Notes under the pieces: generated by a model | Told to the model about the DNA's origin: nothing | The model's input: only the letters and a program-made list of their open reading frames with translations | Databases searched by the model: none | Part shown: positions 58,591 through 64,000 of the stretch, one piece after another | How the letters are laid out: every line of letters starts with the position of its first letter | Position numbering within the stretch: the first letter of the stretch is position 1 | From: Hibiscus mutabilis | Taxonomy: Eukaryota; Streptophyta; Magnoliopsida; Malvales; Malvaceae | DNA length: 64,000 nt | Direction: 5' to 3' | Assembly (NCBI GenBank): GCA_019671005.1 | Contig: CM033724.1 | Span: 20,995,786-21,059,785, forward strand | Position numbers and translations under genes: made by a program

Positions 58591-59292
58591 ATGTCGAATT
58601 CTGCTGAGTCACGTCAAGCGATGGATTGCGGGGAGCAAGAGGAGGTTCAAAGTGGAAGCAATAAGGTGCAATGTGCTCCACTTCTAACTCTTGCCCCGGC
58701 TGAACCACAAGAGCAACAAAGAGCTCTGACACAAGAATATGGAGCATTAGTGTAAGCTCTAGAGGCTATGGGAAGAGCCTATCTGGATTTAGTTAAAACT
58801 TAGTTCTCTCGAACTTCAAAAAGGTCTAGTGAGACTTCTACATTGACACAGTCTAAACGAGGTAAAGGAAATCGATCACGAAGCACAGTTAAGCATGGGT
58901 TTTCTCAAAAGAATTCTTTTTTAAGGAAATGGCAGAATGCGCAGACGTCAGTTGTTGGGTCGCGCAGATTTATATTTCCAAAGTGTGGAAGTTGTGGAAA
59001 ATGGCATCTGGAAGCATGCCGAGCAATTACAGGAGCCTATTTTAAATGTGGCAGTACTGAACATTATATTAAGGATTTCCCAGAGGAACGGACTAGGAAA
59101 TCTATCCGGACTGAAAGATCTATAGCTTTTTCTTTCCAAGGTCGAGGTCATGATGGTGGACAACCCGGGACATCAACACAAAGAGTTTCTGAGGTTGCAA
59201 CTAACAAGGAATTTCAGACCCCAGCTCAAGTGTACAATTTTAGCACTGATGAAGAAAAGTACCATCTAGATAATATTGCAGGTACGTTTTAA
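58591..59292 (+). pseudogene. Element T gag with large internal deletion
   Basis: The ATG at 58591 opens a frame that stays in phase to 59292 apart from two stops (TAA at 58753, TAG at 58801). The N-terminus is acidic and Gln-rich (AEPQEQQRALTQEYGALV). The capsid-like gag domain, about 250 residues in relatives, is missing. The C-terminal part has basic residues (TQSKRGKGNRSRS), then two knuckles: CGSCGKWHLEAC, short by one residue, and FKCGSTEHYIKDF, which lost its first and last Cys. The tail VATNKEFQTPAQVYNFSTDE leads to the protease region. Confidence 0.85.
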
Positions 59293-59474
59293 CTATCAGA
59301 TAAACCTGTATCTATTTTAATTTGATTCGAGTTCAATTTAATCGTATATTAGTGTTAAGATAGTAGCACAAAGAAAATTTCCTATGGAGAATATATCTAG
59401 TAACATGATTACTATTATTTTTCTTGGACATAGTGCATGAGTAACTAGAATATGTAAGAGATGTCCATTAGAAA
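59293..59474 (+). other. Element T gag-protease junction, protease core mostly lost
   Basis: No DSG-type motif can be read. Frames are broken; the protease is recognisable only from about 59475. Confidence 0.5.
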
Positions 59475-60610
59475 TTCATAGGATTAAGCTCCCAAAGATT
59501 TGAAGGAACTCCCATTTCGTGAATTTGAAGTTATTCTTGGAATGGATTAGTTATCGGTATATGGTACAAAAGTGAAGTGTAAAAAGAGTAGGCTAATACT
59601 TCAAAGACCCGATAGCTCTGAAATAATCATTGTGGGAGAAAGAACTGACTGCTTAGAGTCAGTAAATTTCTATCATAACAGCTCAAAGGCTGTTATGCAA
59701 TGGATACGAAACGTGTTTAAATTATATGATAGATACACAAAAGTCACTACAGAAGATTGAAGACATTCTAACAGTTAGGGAATTTCTTGATGCATTTTCG
59801 GATGAGTTCGAGGGTTACCTCTGGATATGGAAATATAGTTTGGGATTGATGTTTATCTTGGAATTAAGCCGATATCAATGGCACCATATAGGATGGTGCC
59901 TATCGATGTAAGGGAACTAGAAGCTCAATTATAAGAATTGTTAGATCGGGGTTACATGCGACCGGATGTATCACCATAGGGTGCTCCGGTATTAATTATA
60001 AAGAAGAAAGATGGTTCCCTACGATTATGTATGGATTACCGACAGTTAAATAAAGTAACTATTAAGGACAAGTATCCCCTACCAAGAATTGGAGATCTAT
60101 TTGAACATCTCAGAGGTACAACGGTGTTCTAAAAAAAATAGATCTTCAATCGGGGTATTATCAACTTAATGTCAAAGAAGAAGATGTACCAAAGACATCA
60201 TTCAGAACTCGTTACAGACACTACGAGTTTCTGGTGATGCCTTTTGGATTGATGAATGCCCCTGCTGCATTCATAGACATGATGAATAGGGTATTCCAAT
60301 CCTATCTGGATCAGTTTGTCGTGGTCTTCATAGATGACATTTTGGTATACTCAAAGAAAAAAGCTGAACATGACTACCATCTTCGAGTGGTACTACAAAC
60401 CTTAAGAGATAAGCAGCTACATGCCAAGTTTTCTAAATGTAAATTCTGGTTGACAAAAATAACTTTCCTTGGACATATAATGTCATCAGAAGGAATAAGA
60501 GTTAATTCCAAGAAAATATAAGCTATTCTCGAATGGGAGGCACCCAAAAATGTCTTTGAAGTTTGGAGTTTCTTGGGGTTAGCTAGATATTATAGACGCT
60601 CTGTACAGTG
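59475..60610 (+). pseudogene. Element T protease end and reverse transcriptase
   Basis: The protease end reads LPFREFEVILGMD near 59502-59547. RT motifs follow: SMAPYRMVPIDVRELEAQL, GAPVLIIKKKDGSLRLCMDY, RQLNKVTIKDKYPLPRIGDL, LQSGYYQLNVKEEDVPKTSF, RTRYRHYEFLVMPFGLMNAP (60200-60265) and the active site VVVFIDDILVYSKKK (60320-60361). Then LHAKFSKCKFWLTKITFLGH and FEVWSFLGLARYYRRS. The FIDD catalytic pair is intact. At least five stops or frame changes, and about 100 residues are deleted at 60600-60615, just before RNase H. Confidence 0.92.
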
Positions 60611-60940
60611 ATGCATCCCATTATGGTTTGGGTTGCGCAATGATGCAAGAAGGCCGTGTAGTAGCCTATGCATCAAGGTAACTCAAAATTCATGAAAAGA
60701 ACTATTCGACACATGATTTGGAAATGGTAGCTGTAATTTTTGCTTTAAAAATTTGGCGACACTATCTGTATGGTGAAAAGTGTCATATTTATACAGATCA
60801 CAAAAGTTTGAAGCATTTGATGGCACAAAAAGATTTGAACCTGCAACAAAGAAGATGGGTTGATTTTTTAAAAGATTATGACATGGCTATTGATTATCAC
60901 CCTAAAAAGGCTAATGTAGTAGCTGATACCCTTAGCTGAA
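60611..60940 (+). pseudogene. Element T RNase H
   Basis: YSDASHYGLGCAMMQEGRVV (Asp), then after one stop HDLEMVAVIFALKIWRHYLY (Glu), HIYTDHKSLKHLMAQKDLNL (Asp), QQRRWVDFLKDYDMAIDYHP and KKANVVADTLS (Asp). All four DEDD residues are present, so the domain is complete except for a single stop codon near 60680. It would remove the RNA strand during reverse transcription. Confidence 0.9.
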
Positions 60941-61029
60941 AGACATTTTATGTCTTGTGCTAAATGAATGCCTCATTGTCATTGAAATAAGATGGTTTTG
61001 TGACAATAGAATTTTAGTTGAAACCAACT

Positions 61030-61757
61030 TTATTGGATCGAATAAAGGATTTTGCAATCTTTGGATGAACGATGGTTTTGAAAAGAGAAGACAAGTTGAA
61101 TCTAGGGAAAACACAAGATTATAAGATCAAGTCTAATGGTTCTTTGTATTATCAAGGAAAAGTATATGTTTCTGACAATGATAATCTGGAGAAAGAAGAT
61201 ATTAACAGAGGCCCATTATAGTCTATTGACTATGCACCCAAGAAATAATAAGATGTATCAAGATTTGAAGACTTGAAACTGTGACCAAGAATAAAAGAAG
61301 TAATCACAAAATCTGTGGCAAAGTGTTTAACATGTTAACAAGTGAAACCTGAACACCAAGCATTTTCTGGATTACTTTAGCCTATCTTTGTTCCCCAATG
61401 GATTATTCGCTAGATAAATATGCAGAACTCTATGTTCGAAAGATAATAAGATTACATGGTGTTCCAATATTGATAATATCAAATAGAGACCCAAGATTTA
61501 CTTCAAATTTGTGGAATATGTTACACGAAGTTTTAAGTACTAAATTAAATTTTAATACAGCTTTTCATCCGCAAATAGATGGACAATCTAAAAGGGTCAT
61601 ACAAAATTTGGAAGATATTCTACGGGCTTGTGTGATCGAGTTTGCGGGATCATGGGAAAAATACTTGCCTTTGGCTAAAATTGCTTATAATAACAGTCAT
61701 CAAGAAAGTATTAAGATGGTACCTATCGAAGTATTATATGGAAGAAAGTGTTGAACT
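61030..61757 (+). pseudogene. Element T integrase: zinc finger and part of catalytic core
   Basis: The zinc-binding part spans 61170-61350 in shifting frames: TEAHYSLLTMHPRNNKMYQD and VAKCLTC.QVKPEHQAFSGL, i.e. two His and two Cys in order. The core then restarts at 61398 (MDYSLDKYAELYVRKIIRLH, PILIISNRDPRFTSNLWNML, FNTAFHPQIDGQSKRVIQNL, YNNSHQESIKMVPIEVLYGR). The segment with the first catalytic Asp is deleted. The second Asp (SDRD in relatives) is Asn, and the Glu (GQSER) is Lys. All three catalytic residues are thus lost or changed. Confidence 0.9.
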
Positions 61758-62274
61758 CCTCTTAATTGGTTCGAATTGCAAGATCGAAATGTTCAGAATA
61801 ACTCAAACATTGGAAGAGTTAACTTAACACAAGACATGGAAGATAAAGTAAGGATTATTCAGCATAATCTCAAAGTCGCAGCAGATCGACAAAAAGTTTA
61901 TATGGATAAGAAAAGAAAAGAAAAGATATTAAGCATGGAGTGGGAGAAAAAGTGTTAATAAGAGTTTCTACTTGAAAGAAAGTATTAAGGTTTGGACGAA
62001 AAGGAAAGATTAGTCCCAAATCTATTGGGCCATATACGATTTATGATGTGTTTCATGTATCTTTGCTTCAGAGGTATTGGTCGGATCTAACATATGAAGA
62101 AGAACCAGTGAAAATTCTAGCACACGAAATTAAAGAATTAAGAAACAAGAAAGTTCCACTGGTTAAAATCCTTTGGAAGAATTATAAAGTTGAGGAAGCC
62201 ACTTTGGAAATCGAAAAGAGAATAAAAGAGCAGTATCCAAAATTGTTTGAAAGGAATAAATGTTGAAAATTCGA
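61758..62274 (+). pseudogene. Element T integrase C-terminus with chromodomain-like tail
   Basis: RVNLTQDMEDKVRIIQHNLK and AADRQKVYMDKKRK are the spacer helix. The GPF-type domain is reduced to fragments. From 62048: VFHVSLLQRYWSDL, then EEPVKILAHEIKELRNKKVP and LVKILWKNYKVEEATLEIEK, a group II chromodomain as in Tekay, thought to steer integration to heterochromatin. It ends NSRTNF or FEDKFS before the polypurine tract. Frameshifts at about 61955 and 62040. Confidence 0.85.
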
Positions 62275-62287
62275 GGACAAATTTTCT

Positions 62288-62302
62288 TAAGGGGAAAGGA
62301 AT
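62288..62302 (+). promoter_or_regulatory. Polypurine tract of element T
   Basis: TAAGGGGAAAGGAAT abuts TGTAATATTCC at 62303. Confidence 0.88.
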
Positions 62303-64000
62303 TGTAATATTCCAATTTTTGGACTAGTGACCAAAATATAATTTTTGAAATTTTAGGGGTTAAAGTGTAAAGTTTGGAAAAGTTTGGGACCAAAGTCTAA
62401 TTTTCAAAAGTTTAGTAAGTTAACCCTGTAAATGAATAGTTCACCCCAAGAGTGGCATTTCTATGTTACCGATTTTTTCATACGAGAGCAATTATAATAA
62501 AAAGGCAAATTAGTAATTTCATGGATGGCATTTTTGAAATATTTTGAAACTTTGAGGGCAATTATGAAAGGTGAAAAACACATGGATTTAATCATGGCCA
62601 TTGATTTTGATGAGATTGAATCTTGGCCATTATAATAAAAAGGCAAATTAGTAATTTCATTAGTTAAATGAATTTAAAATTCGTTTAACGTTTACACATG
62701 GATTAAATGGAATAAAATCATCTTCATCAGCCAAGGTGCTGTTCGAATGGCCCAAAGAAAAGAGGGAAAAATATCAAAAATTTTCCTAGTCCATTTTCAA
62801 GGCTTTTGATCAAGAATTCAAGCTAAGTTGTTTAAGGTAAAGTGATCTACTCTTCATTCTCTATATTTTGATAGTAAAATTTCATGGAATTATGGATTTT
62901 AAGTTAGGGACTAAAGAAAGAGAAACAAGGGTTTCATGGAATTTTTTTAGAGTTGATGTAGTAGATGATGAAATAAGCTTAGTTTTGATAAAAATAAGCT
63001 TGAAATCAAGTTAATTTCATGTTGGAAGTTATAAACCCTAATCTTGAAATTTAGGGTTTTATTAGGGGTTTGAGATTTGATGATGATATTGAAGGATTTA
63101 AGTTGTTTGAAGCTTTATGTTGATGTTAGAACTTGAATTTTGATGTTTGAAGATTAAATTCCTATTTGGCATTTTGAACATTTTGAAATGTTTAAGGGGA
63201 TGTTTTGAAACATTTTGAAATGTTTAAGGACCTATTTGGCATTTTGAATAAATAAGGGGATGTTTATGAAATTATTATTTTAAAGAGGGATTGAAGAGTA
63301 ATTTTTGACAATATGATCAAATTAGCTTGAATTGAAGATTAGGGACCAAAATGAAAATTTTTGGAAGTTAAAGGACCAATTTAGTAATTTAAGAAAATTT
63401 AGGGATTGGTCTTGAATTTATAGAAAAATTGATAGAATTGAAGATTTAAGCATGTTATGAAAGTTAAAGGATTGGAATGATAAGAAAATAAATTTTAGGG
63501 GACCTATTTTGAAAATAAGGAATTTTTGAAGGATCAAATTAAATAAAGTTGAAAGTTGAAAGAAGATTCTAGAAATGTTGGAAATAATAAGAAGTTAATT
63601 TGTACATGAATTAAATGTACAAATATGGGTAGTGACTAAAATGTCACTTTTATAAAGTTTAAGGACTAAAAGATAATAGTCCAAAATTAGTAAATGATTA
63701 TGGAAATTATTCAAGTTGGAGCTTGAACAATTGTTTGATGTCCAAAATGGTCACTAAAGGACCTAGGGACCAATTCGACAATCATATGGAATTTCATGAA
63801 AAATTTCAAAAAATATTTATATTCAAATAAATATGTCTTGAATCGAATTAGTAATGTTAGATTTAAGTCTAATAAAGAATAGAGATAAAATATGTTTGAT
63901 TGGTTTTCTACAGTTCAAAAGGACCTTGAGGGAGACCTGAGTAACAAAAAGAAGGAAAAGATTATAGAGTGAGCTTAGTGAGGCTGTCTCGCATAAACAG
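62303..64000 (+). repeat. 3' LTR of element T, cut by window end, with deletions
   Basis: Follows the 5' LTR from its first base. It lacks the stretch equal to 54933-55493, including the 5S-like segment, and has about 33 bp of filler at 62489-62521. A second gap corresponds to about 56150-56265, next to a small duplication of CATTTTGAAATGTTTAAGG (63176-63230). Otherwise close to the 5' LTR, so T is fairly young compared with the Athila copies. Confidence 0.92.

Larger units (their letters stand above)
54751..64000 (+). mobile_element. Element T: Tekay-type chromovirus, best-preserved copy
   Basis: 5' LTR, PBS, gag, protease, RT, RNase H, integrase with chromodomain-like end, polypurine tract and the start of the 3' LTR, which runs off the right edge. 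The interior is 3.9 kb, short for the lineage, because most of gag, part of RT-RNase H and part of integrase are deleted. It is inserted in the 3' LTR of S2; the left flank is GTGGA, the right flank is outside the window. Confidence 0.93.

Overview
This 64 kb window looks like gene-poor repeat DNA from a eudicot plant nucleus, probably pericentromeric or intercalary heterochromatin. It is AT-rich, and I find no host protein gene, rRNA gene or tRNA gene in it. Nearly everything I can assign is LTR retrotransposon, in many nested, decayed copies. The species cannot be fixed from the sequence. The plant assignment rests on the lineages present: Athila and Tekay/Del-type chromovirus (Ty3/gypsy), SIRE/Maximus-type (Ty1/copia), and primer-binding sites (PBS) that match plant tRNA-Asp and initiator tRNA-Met.

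Layout. (1) 1-5641: Athila-1, minus strand, with a 1545 bp 5' LTR at 4097-5641 and a tRNA-Asp PBS. It sits inside (2) Athila-2, 5642-13539, minus strand, whose own 5' LTR is split by (3) a complete 3.9 kb plus-strand element at 8445-12375. That element has paired LTRs, a 5 bp TTGGG target duplication, and only a protease-like ORF inside. Athila-2 in turn sits in (4) Athila-3, 13540-about 16880, minus strand. (5) From about 17001 a SIRE copy (LTR plus gag) is interrupted by a 3.27 kb solo LTR (A, 18309-21573), and its gag resumes up to 22121. (6) 22122-34211 is a mosaic of minus-strand Tekay-type pieces: LTR B, element X (protease, PBS, LTR) and element Y (RT, protease, gag, PBS, 3.47 kb LTR C). 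(7) 34214-40316 holds an LTR (W), about 3.4 kb of internal DNA without readable genes, and a truncated LTR (D). (8) 40317-45637 is element V: a truncated 5' LTR, 0.8 kb of non-coding interior and a 3.42 kb 3' LTR. (9) 45638-49275 is mostly unassigned AT-rich DNA. (10) 49276-54750 holds two SIRE pieces, a palindromic Mutator-like MITE and a tandem duplication. (11) 54751-64000 is element T, the best-preserved Tekay copy: 5' LTR, gag, protease, RT, RNase H, integrase, chromodomain-like tail and the start of the 3' LTR.

None of the elements can be fully autonomous as read: each has stops, frameshifts or lost domains. The structural signals (LTR ends, PBS, polypurine tracts, target duplications) are often intact, so the order of insertion can be read. 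The most notable signals outside ordinary annotation are a 5S-rRNA-like segment covering the polymerase III internal promoter inside the LTR of element T; a 12 bp palindrome (TTGCC-NN-GGCAA) scattered through coding and LTR parts of Athila-1 only, with a linked alanine-rich coding minisatellite; clusters of ACCGRTAC-type motifs shared by the LTRs of copia and gypsy elements; and a hairpin just after the PBS of Tekay elements with a compensating base-pair change.
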